Below are positions 8,141 through 16,060 of a stretch of DNA of 57,877 nucleotides, in pieces. Origin of the DNA: Streptomyces sp. ISL-36 (GTDB lineage: Bacteria > Actinomycetota > Actinomycetes > Streptomycetales > Streptomycetaceae); assembly GCF_018614205.1 (NCBI RefSeq), contig NZ_JAGGOS010000002.1, positions 405 through 58,281 of the forward strand, read 5' to 3'. The notes under the pieces are model-generated. The model had not been told where the DNA came from, did no database searches, and worked only from the letters and a program-made list of their open reading frames with translations. The translations under genes and the position numbers were made by a program. Every line of letters begins with the position of its first letter. The first letter of the stretch is position 1.

Positions 8141-9006
8141 ACCGCGTCCAGGTCGAGCTTCGCCGCCGCCTTCAGGATGTCGTCCTGGTGCTTGAGGATC
8201 ACACCCAGACTGTCGCGCACCACCGTCTCGTCCAGGGTGTCGGCGCCCAGCGCGAGCAGCGTGCGGGCCCAGTCGATCGTCTCCGCGACGGAGGGGACCT
8301 TGCGCAGGTCCATCGCCCGCAGCGCGCCGACCACCCGCACGACCGAGGCGGCCAGCGTCTCGTCCAGGCCCGGCACCTTCATCGTCACGATCCGGCGTTC
8401 GAGTTCCTCCTCCGGGAACCCGATGTGGAGGAAGAGGCAGCGGCGGCGCAGCGCCTCGGACAGCTCGCGGCTCGCGTTGGAGGTCAGGACCACGAAGGGG
8501 CGACGCGTGGCGGTGAGGGTGCCGAGCTCGGGCACGGTGACCTGGAAGTCGCTGAGCACCTCGAGGAGCAGCCCCTCCACCTCGACATCGGCCTTGTCCG
8601 TCTCGTCGATGAGGAGCACCGTCGGGTCGGCGGAGCGGATGGCGGTCAGGAGCGGCCGGGAGAGCAGGAACTCCTCGCTGAAGATGTCCGTCCGCGTCTC
8701 GTCCCAGGACTCGTCGCGGCCCGCGGTGATGCGCAGCAGCTGCTTGGCGTGGTTCCACTCGTACAGGGCACGCGACTCGTCGACGCCCTCGTAGCACTGG
8801 AGCCTGACCAGGCGGGCGTCCGCCACCTGGGCGACGGCCTTGGCCAGCTCCGTCTTGCCGACGCCGGCCGGGCCCTCGACGAGCAGCGGCTTGCCCAGCC
8901 GGTCGGCCAGGAAGACGGTGGTGGCGACGGCGGGCGAGGCCAGATAGCCGGTCGCGGCGAGGCGCTCGGCGACCTCGTCGACGGAGGTGAAGTACCCGGT
9001 CGTCAT
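8137..9006 (-). CDS. MoxR-family AAA+ ATPase
   Basis: The 289-residue protein carries Walker A (VEGPAGVGKTELA, about residues 35-47), Walker B (VLLIDETDKAD), a sensor-1 strand (VVLTSNASREL) and the arginine-finger/lid region typical of MoxR chaperones. It is cytoplasmic. It forms a two-gene operon with the overlapping VWA gene downstream, the standard MoxR/VWA arrangement used to activate or assemble a partner protein. ATG 9006 begins the conserved MTTGYFTSVDEVAERL sequence. Confidence 0.92.
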   Translation of the reverse strand: MTTGYFTSVDEVAERLAATGYLASPAVATTVFLADRLGKPLLVEGPAGVGKTELAKAVAQVADARLVRLQCYEGVDESRALYEWNHAKQLLRITAGRDESWDETRTDIFSEEFLLSRPLLTAIRSADPTVLLIDETDKADVEVEGLLLEVLSDFQVTVPELGTLTATRRPFVVLTSNASRELSEALRRRCLFLHIGFPEEELERRIVTMKVPGLDETLAASVVRVVGALRAMDLRKVPSVAETIDWARTLLALGADTLDETVVRDSLGVILKHQDDILKAAAKLDLDAV

Positions 9007-9363
9007 TGGTTGTTCTCCCCGGTGCGGCAGGTCTTGTACTGGCCGGTAGCCATCGGTACCCGATCACTTCCGGCCCCGCTCCACAACCGTCCGGACGGCG
9101 AATGCGGCCAACGTCACGGGCGGCCGCCGGCGCCACTCGCCGGGGTCTCGGTGGCGGCAGCCCGCGTCGGGCCGCGGGACTTCGCAGCCCCTGGTGAGGG
9201 GTTACGGAGCGTGAGGGGTCGAGCAGCGAAGCGCGCCCGGAAGGGGCGCTTTCAGGGTTCCGAGCGCCTCCTCGCACCACCGCGGAGGGGCGTTTTCGCG
9301 CCTCGGCGCGATTGTTTCGGCAGGACGCTTGTGCAGGGGCGCCGCTCCCGGCACGCTCCAGCC
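9007..9363. other. Intergenic region between MoxR and the luciferase-like gene
   Basis: These 357 bp separate divergent genes, so promoters for both should lie here. I see no credible small gene. An imperfect hairpin with arms near 9229-9238 and 9243-9251 (AAGCGC and GCGCTT as outer arms) is followed by TTT and could be a regulatory stem. No strong -35/-10 pair stands out. Confidence 0.4.
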
Positions 9364-9744
9364 ATGAACACCGCCAGGCACGCCGGTGAACGCCTGATGA
9401 GCTGGCCCTCGCTGATCGCCGGACGCGCCCATTGCGGCGCCGAACTCGGCCTGGGCACCGAGACCCACGACATCGTGCACTTCCACGGTGAACACGAGGC
9501 CGACGTCCACCTCACCCGCGCCATGATCGCGAAGCTGCGGCCCGCCCTGCTGGGGTCGAGCGCCCTGAGACTGCGCGCCGGATCGGGCTGGGTGACGGTC
9601 CGTCTGGACATGGGGTCGGACATCGACCTGCTTGCGACCCTGGTGAGCGCGGCGCTCCAGGCCTCCAGCCGAGGTCAGGACGCCCCGTCCGACACGGCGC
9701 CGGACGGCTGCACCCGCATGTGCCTCACCCCCGGCCCGCGCTGA
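9364..9744 (+). CDS. Luciferase-domain (DUF5519-like) small protein
   Basis: This 126-residue protein has a core of HFHGEHEADVHLTRAMI, then LRLRAGSGWVTVRLD and DIDLLATLVSAALQA. The pattern matches the small actinobacterial proteins annotated as luciferase family (DUF5519). They are not bacterial luciferase enzymes and their function is unknown. The last 25 residues are low-complexity. The start at ATG 9364 is chosen because conserved sequence follows quickly; the longer open frame upstream is compositional. Confidence 0.7.
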   Translation: MNTARHAGERLMSWPSLIAGRAHCGAELGLGTETHDIVHFHGEHEADVHLTRAMIAKLRPALLGSSALRLRAGSGWVTVRLDMGSDIDLLATLVSAALQASSRGQDAPSDTAPDGCTRMCLTPGPR

Positions 9745-9770
9745 CGGCGACGCGCACGGCCCCGGCCGCC

Positions 9771-9814
9771 GCACCCGCGGCCGGGAGGCACCGCACCCGC
9801 GGCCGGGAGGCACC
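9771..9814. repeat. 22-bp tandem duplication
   Basis: Two adjacent identical copies of a 22-bp unit (core CACCCGCGGCCGGGAGGCAC) lie in the short gap before the BrkB-like gene. They are non-coding. Confidence 0.8.
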
Positions 9815-9855
9815 GTCCGCGCGGAGCGTCCCGCGCATACCGCCCGTTCGGCGGC

Positions 9856-10815
9856 ATGCCGGAGGTGTCCGGGCTTCCTGCGGGTACTCCCCGTGGCATG
9901 CCCTCCACTTCCGGCGCGCCGCACGACGGTGCCCCCGCTGAGCACGGTCACTGGTTCCACCGGCTCCACCAGTCGGTCGTGACCTCGGTCCTCGGGCTCG
10001 CCTGGAACCGTGGGCGCGAGATGGAACTGATGCACCGCGCGATGGGCTTCGCGGCGCTCAGCCTCCTCACCCTCGTCCCGCTGCTCATCGTCGTCGCCGC
10101 CGCCGACCTGGCCAGTGGACAGGGCTTCGCCCGCTGGCTGGTGCAGGGCCTCGGGGTCACCGAGGTGTCTCAGGAGGAGGTCGAACTGCTCTTCGGCAAG
10201 CCGGGGCAGGCGCTGCAGCGGACCACCGCCTTCGGCCTCGCCGCCCTCGCCGCGTTCGGCGTCACCTTCGGGTCCGCCGTGCAGACCGGATACGAACGGG
10301 CGTGGGACCTGCCCACCGCCCGCTGGCACACCATGTGGCGCCACGTCGTCTGGCTCGCCGTCCTCGTCGCCGCGCTCCTCCTCTTCGTCGCCACCCCCGC
10401 ACCGGCGGCCTCCTCCACCTCGGTCACCCTCCTCATCGCGGCCGGTGACGTCGTCGGAGCGTTCTTCTTCTTCTGGTGGTCGCAGCGCTTCCTCCTGTGC
10501 GGCCGTATCCGCTGGCGCGCCCTGGCGCCGGGTGCCGTCTGCACCGCCCTGGGGCTCCTGGGTCTGCGGATCTTCTCCCAGTTCGTCTTCTCCCCGCTGA
10601 TCGCCTCCAACGCGGTGACCTACGGCCAGTTCGGGACGGTCCTCGTCCTGCAGTCCTGGCTCGTCGGCGTCGGCTTCGTCGTCTACGGCGCCGCCCTCGT
10701 CGGGCGTCTGATCCACGAGCACCTGCTCCGGCGCCGCATCGACCGTCTGCCGGCCGAGCTGCCGGCCGAGCTTTCGGACGAGACGCTGGACGGTCCCGCC
10801 GACGGCCCTCACTGA
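9856..10815 (+). CDS. YihY/BrkB-family integral membrane protein
   Basis: The 319-residue protein has a hydrophilic N-terminus (about 1-50) and about six membrane helices from MGFAALSLLTLVPLLIVV onward, including TAFGLAALAAFGVTFGSA, LAVLVAALLLFVA, VVGAFFFFWW and VLQSWLVGVGFVVYGAAL. This is the layout of the YihY (BrkB) family, once misnamed RNase BN. The family is proposed to act in envelope or transport functions, but no reaction is established. A run of Leu-Pro-Ala-Glu repeats sits near the C-terminus. An alternative start is the ATG at 9898. Confidence 0.85.
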   Translation: MPEVSGLPAGTPRGMPSTSGAPHDGAPAEHGHWFHRLHQSVVTSVLGLAWNRGREMELMHRAMGFAALSLLTLVPLLIVVAAADLASGQGFARWLVQGLGVTEVSQEEVELLFGKPGQALQRTTAFGLAALAAFGVTFGSAVQTGYERAWDLPTARWHTMWRHVVWLAVLVAALLLFVATPAPAASSTSVTLLIAAGDVVGAFFFFWWSQRFLLCGRIRWRALAPGAVCTALGLLGLRIFSQFVFSPLIASNAVTYGQFGTVLVLQSWLVGVGFVVYGAALVGRLIHEHLLRRRIDRLPAELPAELSDETLDGPADGPH

Positions 10816-10849
10816 AGCCCCGGGGACGCCCCGGCACCCGTGCACCGAC

Positions 10850-11191
10850 TCACTGGTCCCGTCGACGCACCGCCACCACCGTCACCACGGCCGCGACCAG
10901 CCCCCACACCCCGTACACCAGCCACGCCCCGCCCGACGACCAGGGGAAGGCGGCCTCGTACGGACCGACCCGGACCAGCCGCATCCACGCGGGGTAGGGC
11001 AGGGCGTGGGCGACGACGGCCTGCACGTGGCGCTGGTCCGAGAGGACGATCGGCAGCAGAAGCAGGACCACGACGTTCACCACCATCGTCGTCGCGCCGT
11101 GCCGCACGATCACGCCGATCGCCATGCCGACCAGCGCCGACACCGGCGCGAGGAGCGCGGACGCGACGATCAGGCGCAGGGCGCCCGGTTC
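10850..11191 (-). pseudogene. ABC-2 type permease, C-terminal remnant
   Basis: About 114 residues survive, from PGALRLIVASALLAPVSALVG through VVNVVVLLLLPIVL to the terminal helix WLVYGVWGLVAAVVTVVAVRRRDQ. This matches the last three helices and tail of the Streptomyces ABC-2 permeases that accompany two-component systems. Upstream of about 11191 (toward its N-terminus) the frame reads antisense to a histidine-kinase tail instead of permease sequence. The gene was therefore cut by a deletion whose junction lies near 11185-11196. It has no plausible start and is probably inactive. Confidence 0.75.
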
Positions 11192-11192
11192 C

Positions 11193-11303
11193 GGCATGCG
11201 GGAGCGGGTCGCCCTGCTGCACGGCGAGTTCCGCGCCGCACCACGCCCCGAAGGCGGCTTCCGGGTCACGGCCCGCCTTCCCCTACCGGCAGGAGCCCGA
11301 TGA
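11193..11303 (+). pseudogene. Sensor histidine kinase, last ~35 codons
   Basis: The frame reads GMRERVALLHGEF and then RPEGGFRVTARLPLP. This is the characteristic end of a NarL-type sensor kinase HATPase_c domain, where GMRERV is the conserved helix after the G2 box. Its TGA stop overlaps the response-regulator ATG as ATGA, the normal kinase/regulator coupling. Everything upstream of the GMRERV helix is missing and is replaced by the antisense permease remnant. Confidence 0.75.
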
Positions 11304-12006
11304 CCGGCCGAACCGCCGATACCGCCGTCGCCCCCGAGGCCGCCTCCGTCGGTGCCGTACGCGTCGTCCTCACCGACGACCAGCCCCTGGTCCGCGCCGC
11401 CCTGCGGATGGTCATCGCCGAGGTCCCCGACCTCGATGTCGTCGGCGAGGCGGGAAACGGCGCCGAAGCGGTCGAGCTGGCCGCCGCCCTCCGCCCCGAT
11501 GTGATCGTGATGGACCTCCGCATGCCCGGCATGGACGGCATCGAGGCCACCCGTACGATCATGGCCGGGCCCGGCCCACCCGCGTCCTCGTCCTGACCAT
11601 GTTCGACGACGACGAATACGTCTACGGGGCGCTGCGCGCCGGGGCGAGCGGTTTCCTCGTCAAGGACATGGGGCTGGACGAGATCCTCGCCGCGATCCGC
11701 GTCGTCGCCGCGGGAGACGCCCTGATCGCGCCGAGCGTCACCCGCCGGCTCATCGAGGACCTCGCGGGCCAGCCCGCGCCGGGCACGCCACGACGGCGCG
11801 AACTCGCCGCCGTCACCGAGCGGGAGCGTGAGGTGCTCACCCTCATCGGCAGCGGGCTCTCCAACACCGAGATCGCCGAACGGCTCGTCATCAGCGTCGC
11901 CACCGTCAAGACCTACGTGACCCGGCTGCTCGCCAAGCTCGACGCCCGTGACCGGGTGCAGCTCGTGATCATCGCGTACGAGACGGGCCTGGTGGCCCCG
12001 GGCTGA
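11300..12006 (+). pseudogene. NarL/FixJ-type response regulator, frameshifted
   Basis: The receiver domain is intact to about residue 85: VLTDDQPLVR supplies the acidic pair, VIVMDLRMPGMDG the phospho-Asp, and EATRTIMA follows. The frame then runs into a stop near 11596. The rest of the protein continues in the -1 frame from TRVLVLTMFDDDEYVYGALRAGASGFLVKD to a LuxR helix-turn-helix (LTEREREVL-type, SNTEIAERLVISVATVKTYV). Adding one C in the C-rich tract near 11571-11580 restores one continuous protein of about 235 residues. Either the gene is broken, like its kinase, or this is a base-calling error. Its degraded neighbours favour true decay. Confidence 0.8.
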
Positions 12007-12147
12007 CCGGCCCGACCCCCGGCACCGGCTGCCCCGGCGCGTCATGATCACACGATCCGGTGACGTGGCCGCGGGGCGGCGGCAGCGGCCGGCGGGACCG
12101 GTTGGATGGGAGGTGATCCGACCGGCCCGTCGAAAGAGAGCTGCCCC

Positions 12148-12648
12148 ATGGCGAACACCTGGCTGCCGCCCGCCGAGTACATCGCGACGCTGCCGAGGGC
12201 GACGGCGTACGCCTGTCTGTACTTCACCGACAGCGCGGGCCGGCCCTTCCAGTTGCGCGCCACCTACCGCAGCGAGCTGTGGCAGTGGCCGGGCGGCAAC
12301 ATGGACCCGGGCGAGACGCCCTGGCAGACGGCGGTCCGGGAGTGCCGGGAGGAGACGGGAATCGTCTTCGGCGGCGAGCCGAGGCTCCTCGGCACGCACT
12401 TCGTCTCCGACCGGGGCGAGGAGTGGCCGGCCAACCACATCGGCTTCATCTTCGACGGGGGTGTCCTGACGGACGAGCAGCTCGCCGGCGTCGTCCTCGA
12501 CCCGGACGAGCACAGCGAGTTCAGGATTCGCACCCTCGACGAATGGGAGCGGGAGATGACCCCGCGGAACTTCGCGCGGCTCGCCGAGATCGACCGTGCC
12601 CGCCGCTCGGGCACGACGGTGTACGTCGAGAGCGGCGCCGACATCTGA
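12148..12648 (+). CDS. NUDIX hydrolase
   Basis: The 166-residue protein has the NUDIX box GGNMDPGETPWQTAVRECRE followed by ETGIV (about residues 49-73). This fits the G-x5-E-x7-REUXEEXGU consensus with its Mg-binding glutamates. The family cleaves nucleoside diphosphates linked to another moiety; the substrate is unknown. ATG 12148 is favoured because a GAGAG ribosome site precedes it. A single gene, it ends at a strong bidirectional hairpin. Confidence 0.9.
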   Translation: MANTWLPPAEYIATLPRATAYACLYFTDSAGRPFQLRATYRSELWQWPGGNMDPGETPWQTAVRECREETGIVFGGEPRLLGTHFVSDRGEEWPANHIGFIFDGGVLTDEQLAGVVLDPDEHSEFRIRTLDEWEREMTPRNFARLAEIDRARRSGTTVYVESGADI

Positions 12649-12689
12649 GAAGCCACCGGCCGGCAGGGCGTGACCGGAACGCCGGCCGA

Positions 12690-12714
12690 GGGGCCCGTCG
12701 CGGCGACGGGCCCC
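12690..12714. terminator. Bidirectional hairpin between NUDIX and AMIN-like genes
   Basis: A 12-bp perfect inverted repeat, GGGGCCCGTCGC and GCGACGGGCCCC, has a one-base centre and lies between two convergent genes. Confidence 0.7.
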
Positions 12715-12732
12715 CGCCGTGTGTCGCGCGGG

Positions 12733-13248
12733 TCAGGCCGGGCAGCCGACCGGATGGGCGACGTCGAGCACGAAGCGCTCGGGAGAGTGGAGCGTGAAGG
12801 TCTTGTAGGCGGGCTTGGTGTCGAAGGCAGCTCCGATGGTCACCACGCCCTCGAAGTCGCCGGTCAGGGCGACCCCCTTGAGCGCGGGCAGATGGATCTT
12901 CAGGAGCCGGGGTCCCTCGTAGACGGAACGTCCGGCCTCGTTGTGGGCGGCGGCGGGGGAGAGTTTGATCTCCAGGAAGAACTTTCCGGCGAGCGGAACC
13001 CGCTTGCCGGAGCCGTCGTAGTGGAGAGCGCTGACCGGGGTCACGGTGACCGGGGGCATGGTGCCCCGGACGTCGATCACGAGCCGGTCGAAGGTGGAGT
13101 GCCCGCCCCAGCGGGCGTTGACCACGAGAGCGGTCGAAGGCTGAGTCGTCGCCCGCTCCGTGGCGGCGTCGGCCGGGATCGTGGCTCCGATTCCGGCGGT
13201 CAGAAGAATGCCGGCGGCCAAGGCCGCGAGGCGTTGGCGGTGATGCAT
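12733..13248 (-). CDS. Secreted AMIN-like domain protein
   Basis: The 171-residue protein has a signal peptide (positive MHHRQRL, hydrophobic LAALAAGILLTAGIGAT, Ala-rich cleavage region near residue 28). It then has a beta-rich domain with HSTFDRLVIDVRG and a final SPERFVLDVAHP, typical of actinobacterial AMIN-like proteins. AMIN domains bind cell-wall polymers in cell-division amidases and secretins, but here no catalytic domain is attached. A Cys near the C-terminus is unpaired. The start at 13248 has GAGGGGA upstream; upstream in-frame codons would bury the signal peptide. Confidence 0.75.
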   Translation of the reverse strand: MHHRQRLAALAAGILLTAGIGATIPADAATERATTQPSTALVVNARWGGHSTFDRLVIDVRGTMPPVTVTPVSALHYDGSGKRVPLAGKFFLEIKLSPAAAHNEAGRSVYEGPRLLKIHLPALKGVALTGDFEGVVTIGAAFDTKPAYKTFTLHSPERFVLDVAHPVGCPA

Positions 13249-13444
13249 GGCGTCCCCTCTTTCCTGCGACGGGGACAGTGGTGTCACTGAGAGAGACATC
13301 CACCACCACCATACGGTTGCAGGGATATAGGGGGAATAGGGATATTTGTGCTGAAGGTGTCGATCTGGACGCCGTGGTCTCACTCGATGCGCTCACCCGA
13401 GTGCGAGACCGTAACCCCCGCGCTCCTCAGCAGTTGACCAGGGC

Positions 13445-13663
13445 ATGAAGAAGCGCAGCATGCTCGCCATCGCCTCCCTCGCCGCAGGCGTCGTCACCGC
13501 CCTCGTCACGCCGCCGCCGCATGCGACCGCCGCGGACCACGGCACGGCCGGAACCACCGGCCTTCTGCAGAACGACACCGCGCTCGGCTCCCTCACCGAG
13601 GAGGCCGGTCCGCTCGTGGCCGACAGCGGCCTCCAGGCCCCGGACTCCGACGGACTGGCGTAA
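13445..13663 (+). CDS. Small secreted protein, unknown function
   Basis: The 72-residue peptide starts MKKRSMLAIASLAAGVVTALV, a clear signal peptide with a probable cleavage after HATAA near residue 30. The mature part of about 42 residues is acidic and rich in Gly, Leu and Asp, with no Cys. It resembles small secreted streptomycete peptides of unknown role. A terminator hairpin follows directly, which supports it being a real transcription unit. The ribosome site is weak. Confidence 0.55.
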   Translation: MKKRSMLAIASLAAGVVTALVTPPPHATAADHGTAGTTGLLQNDTALGSLTEEAGPLVADSGLQAPDSDGLA

Positions 13664-13670
13664 GGCCCCG

Positions 13671-13704
13671 GGTCCCCGTACCTCGCACAGGGGTACGGGG
13701 ATCC
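13671..13704 (+). terminator. Hairpin after the small secreted-protein gene
   Basis: The arms GGTCCCCGTACC and GGTACGGGGATCC pair over 12 bp with one bulge and a short loop, 7 bp after the stop codon. Confidence 0.6.
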
Positions 13705-13760
13705 GCCATGTAGAGGCAGCCCGTGCGCGTGCGGCGGGACAGGAATGACAGGATGTCCCC

Positions 13761-14258
13761 ATGAGCAACAACGTTTACTTCGACATCACCATTGACGACG
13801 CCCCCGCCGGCCGGATCGTCTTCAAGCTGTTCGACGACGTCGTCCCCAAGACGGCCAAGAACTTCCGCGAGCTCGCCACCGGCGAGCACGGCTACGGCTA
13901 CGCCGGCTCCCCGTTCCACCGCGTCATCCCGCAGTTCATGCTGCAGGGCGGCGACTTCACCAACGGCAACGGCACCGGCGGCAAGAGCATCTACGGCGAG
14001 AAGTTCGAGGACGAGAACTTCCAGCTGAAGCACGACCGGCCGTTCCTCCTCTCCATGGCGAACGCGGGCCGCAACACCAACGGCTCCCAGTTCTTCATCA
14101 CGACCATCGTGACCGACTGGCTCGACGGCAAGCACGTCGTCTTCGGCGAGGTCGTCGAGGGCCAGGACCTGGTCAAGAAGATCGAGTCCCTGGGCTCCCG
14201 CTCCGGCGCGACCAGCGCGAAGATCGCCGTCGCCGAGTCCGGCGTCATCGAGGCCTGA
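13761..14258 (+). CDS. Cyclophilin-type peptidyl-prolyl cis-trans isomerase
   Basis: This 165-residue single-domain cyclophilin has the active-site segment [15 protein letters not shown] (Arg, Phe, Met, Gln), NGSQFFITT and the final [16 protein letters not shown] helix-strand. It has no signal peptide, so it is cytoplasmic and assists protein folding by proline isomerisation. Its length and the [11 protein letters not shown] start are typical of streptomycete PPIases. A strong terminator follows. Confidence 0.96.
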   Translation: MSNNVYFDITIDDAPAGRIVFKLFDDVVPKTAKNFRELATGEHGYGYAGSPFHRVIPQFMLQGGDFTNGNGTGGKSIYGEKFEDENFQLKHDRPFLLSMANAGRNTNGSQFFITTIVTDWLDGKHVVFGEVVEGQDLVKKIESLGSRSGATSAKIAVAESGVIEA

Positions 14259-14280
14259 GCCGCGACAGCCGATCAGCGCA

Positions 14281-14320
14281 CGACCGCCCCCGCGAGCCTT
14301 CCCGGGGGCGGTCGCGCGTT
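14281..14320 (+). terminator. Rho-independent terminator of the cyclophilin gene
   Basis: The perfect 12-bp stem CGACCGCCCCCG and CGGGGGCGGTCG with a 10-base loop is followed by a short T-containing tail (CGCGTTTCT). Confidence 0.8.
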
Positions 14321-14342
14321 TCTGTCCGTAGGGGGACCGGCG

Positions 14343-14608
14343 AAGGCGGAGGCCTTCCTCAACGGCCACCCGCACCACATCGCCGAGGTCGACGGCCGCC
14401 CGGTCCACTTCGTCCATCTGCGCGCGCCGGCGGCCGTCACCCTGAGCCACGAACCGGCGTACGCCGGCTTCCCGCGTAGCCTCGCCGAGCGCACCTTCCG
14501 CGACCTGCGCCACTGGAGCACACCGGGCCGGGGCGGCCATTTCATGGCCCACGAGGAACCGGAGCGGGTGGCCGCCGAACTTCGTACCTTCTTCCGGCCC
14601 TTGCGGGA
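14343..14608 (+). pseudogene. Epoxide hydrolase remnant with internal in-frame deletion
   Basis: One open frame reads KAEAFLNGHPHHIAEVDG then RPVHFVHLRAP. This matches the end of the N-terminal lid region of Streptomyces epoxide hydrolases (consensus about KAEAELNAFPQFTTEIDG, then IHFLHVRSP). It then jumps to FPRSLAERTFRDLRHWS, GGHFMAHEEPERVA and FFRPLR, the last 45-50 residues of the same family, which carry the catalytic His in GGHF. The 5' end and some 230 central residues, including the nucleophile Asp, are missing. The frame has no start and runs antisense into the next gene. Confidence 0.65.
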
Positions 14609-14612
14609 GCCG

Positions 14613-15380
14613 TCAGCGGCGCTCGACGGCCAGGGCCCGGGTCAGCGCCTCCGTGAAACCGTCCGGGTTGTCGATCATCAGGTTGTGGCCGGCCTTCGGG
14701 ACCTCGAAGACGGGGACACCGAGCGCGCGCACACGCTCGGTGTCCGCGTCCGGGAGGCTGTACTCGCCGACCAGGAAGGCCCGCGGACGGTCGAGCCCGG
14801 CCAGCAGCTCACCCTCGGCCGGAGAGGCTCCCTCGACCAGGGCCACCGCACTGCGGTGCACCGCGAGCGGATCGGCGAGGCGCAACCGCGCCACGTAGTC
14901 CGGGCGGTCCAGCGAGGCCAGCATCCGTGCGAACCCCTCGCGCACGAAGACGTCCTCGTCCTGGGCGGCCACCGGTGAGCTGAACATGCCTCCGCCGGGG
15001 TACAGATTGGGCTCCGCCACCACCAGCCGGGCCACCAGATCGGGCCGCGCGGCGGCCAGCCGGACGGCGACGGCGCCGCCCATGGAGTGCCCGACCAGCT
15101 CCACCCCGGTCAGCCGCCGGTGCTCCAGAATCCGTGCCACGGCGTCGGCCTGAGCCGCCGTACGGTAGCTGAATCCCCTCGGCCGGTCGCTCAGACCGAA
15201 GCCCAGCAGATCCACCAGGAGCGCCGAGCCGCCGGGCAGGGCGGAGTGTGTGGCGATGTGAGCGAAGTCGGACGCACCCGTGCACCCGAGTCCGTGGAGG
15301 AAGACCCGCACGGGGCCCTCACCCGGCATCTCGATCCAACGGATGTGCGCCTGTGCGTCCGTCAGGAACAACTCCCGCAC
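14613..15380 (-). CDS. Alpha/beta hydrolase
   Basis: The 255-residue protein has an oxyanion-hole motif FLHGLGCTG, the nucleophile elbow GHSMGGA (Ser), a likely acidic residue near DADTERV, and the catalytic His in PKAGHNLMI. There is no signal peptide. The substrate is unknown: esterase, lipase-like or C-C hydrolase are all possible. The GTG at 15380 is preferred because AGGGGGG lies upstream; another in-frame GTG at 15399-15401 would add seven residues. It is convergent with the epoxide hydrolase remnant. Confidence 0.85.
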   Translation of the reverse strand: MRELFLTDAQAHIRWIEMPGEGPVRVFLHGLGCTGASDFAHIATHSALPGGSALLVDLLGFGLSDRPRGFSYRTAAQADAVARILEHRRLTGVELVGHSMGGAVAVRLAAARPDLVARLVVAEPNLYPGGGMFSSPVAAQDEDVFVREGFARMLASLDRPDYVARLRLADPLAVHRSAVALVEGASPAEGELLAGLDRPRAFLVGEYSLPDADTERVRALGVPVFEVPKAGHNLMIDNPDGFTEALTRALAVERR

Positions 15381-15438
15381 GACCGCCCCCCTACCTGTCA
15401 CTGGTGTACCGACCGGGACACCTTACGGGGCGGCCGGG

Positions 15439-15690
15439 TCAGGAGGACTCGTCGCCGTAGCGCCGCTCGAACTTCGCGATCCGGCCCTCGGAGTCCACCG
15501 TGCGCGCCTTGCCCGTGTAGAACGGGTGGCTCTCCGAGGAGATCTCCACGTCGACGACGGGGTACGTGTTGCCGTCGTCCCACTCGATCGTCTGCTCGCT
15601 GCTCGCCGTGGACCGGGTCAGGAAGGCGAACCCGGCGGAGCGGTCGCGGAAGACCACGGGGCCGTACTCCGGCTGCTTGTCCTGCTGCAC
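15439..15690 (-). CDS. rpmE2: 50S ribosomal protein L31 type B
   Basis: The 83-residue protein has the bL31 core [12 protein letters not shown], then [14 protein letters not shown] and [10 protein letters not shown]. It lacks the CxxC zinc ligands of type A L31, making it the zinc-independent paralogue (type B). In Streptomyces this paralogue replaces the zinc form under zinc starvation and is controlled by Zur. I do not see a convincing Zur box upstream. A GAGGAGAC ribosome site precedes the ATG. Confidence 0.93.
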   Translation of the reverse strand: MQQDKQPEYGPVVFRDRSAGFAFLTRSTASSEQTIEWDDGNTYPVVDVEISSESHPFYTGKARTVDSEGRIAKFERRYGDESS

Positions 15691-15813
15691 GTCTCCTCCT
15701 CGGGCTGCCTGCTGATGTGCCCAGCCTCGCCGGGTACGGGCGGGCCGACCAGCGCCACGGGGCCGACCGGGTGACCCCTTCCGCCGTGATCACGAACCGG
15801 GCTACGATCGGCC

Positions 15814-16035
15814 ATGACCTCTCTCCTCGTGCTGTTCGGTGTTCTGGGCGGCTCCGTGGCGCTGCTCGTCGTGAAGCTGATGCGGCGCGGGAGCGGCCGG
15901 ACCGAGAACGTCGAGGGGCTCCTCATCGAGCAGGCCCGGCGCGAACAGGCGCACAGCGACCGCACGTCGTTCTCGTCCTTCGCGTCGCACAACTCACCGC
16001 CGACGACGGGCGACAGCCACCGCCACCGCCACTAG
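15814..16035 (+). CDS. Small single-pass membrane protein, unknown function
   Basis: The 73-residue protein has one N-terminal membrane helix (SLLVLFGVLGGSVALLVVKLM), then a charged cytoplasmic stretch (RTENVEGLLIEQARREQ) and a Ser/His-rich tail ending HRHRH. It matches no family I recognise. The terminal His run could bind metal, but this is speculative. Codon use is normal for the genome. Confidence 0.6.
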   Translation: MTSLLVLFGVLGGSVALLVVKLMRRGSGRTENVEGLLIEQARREQAHSDRTSFSSFASHNSPPTTGDSHRHRH

Positions 16036-16060
16036 AGCGTTCCCCGGCGGCTCGGGGCAC

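Noticed and set aside
9364..9744. Light-emitting luciferase
   Set aside because: The family name is inherited. The 126-residue protein is too small and unrelated to the flavin luciferase barrel.
10850..11269. Intact small membrane protein of 139 residues
   Set aside because: The first 24 residues are antisense to the histidine-kinase tail and basic. The rest is only the end of a larger permease, so a truncated pseudogene fits better.
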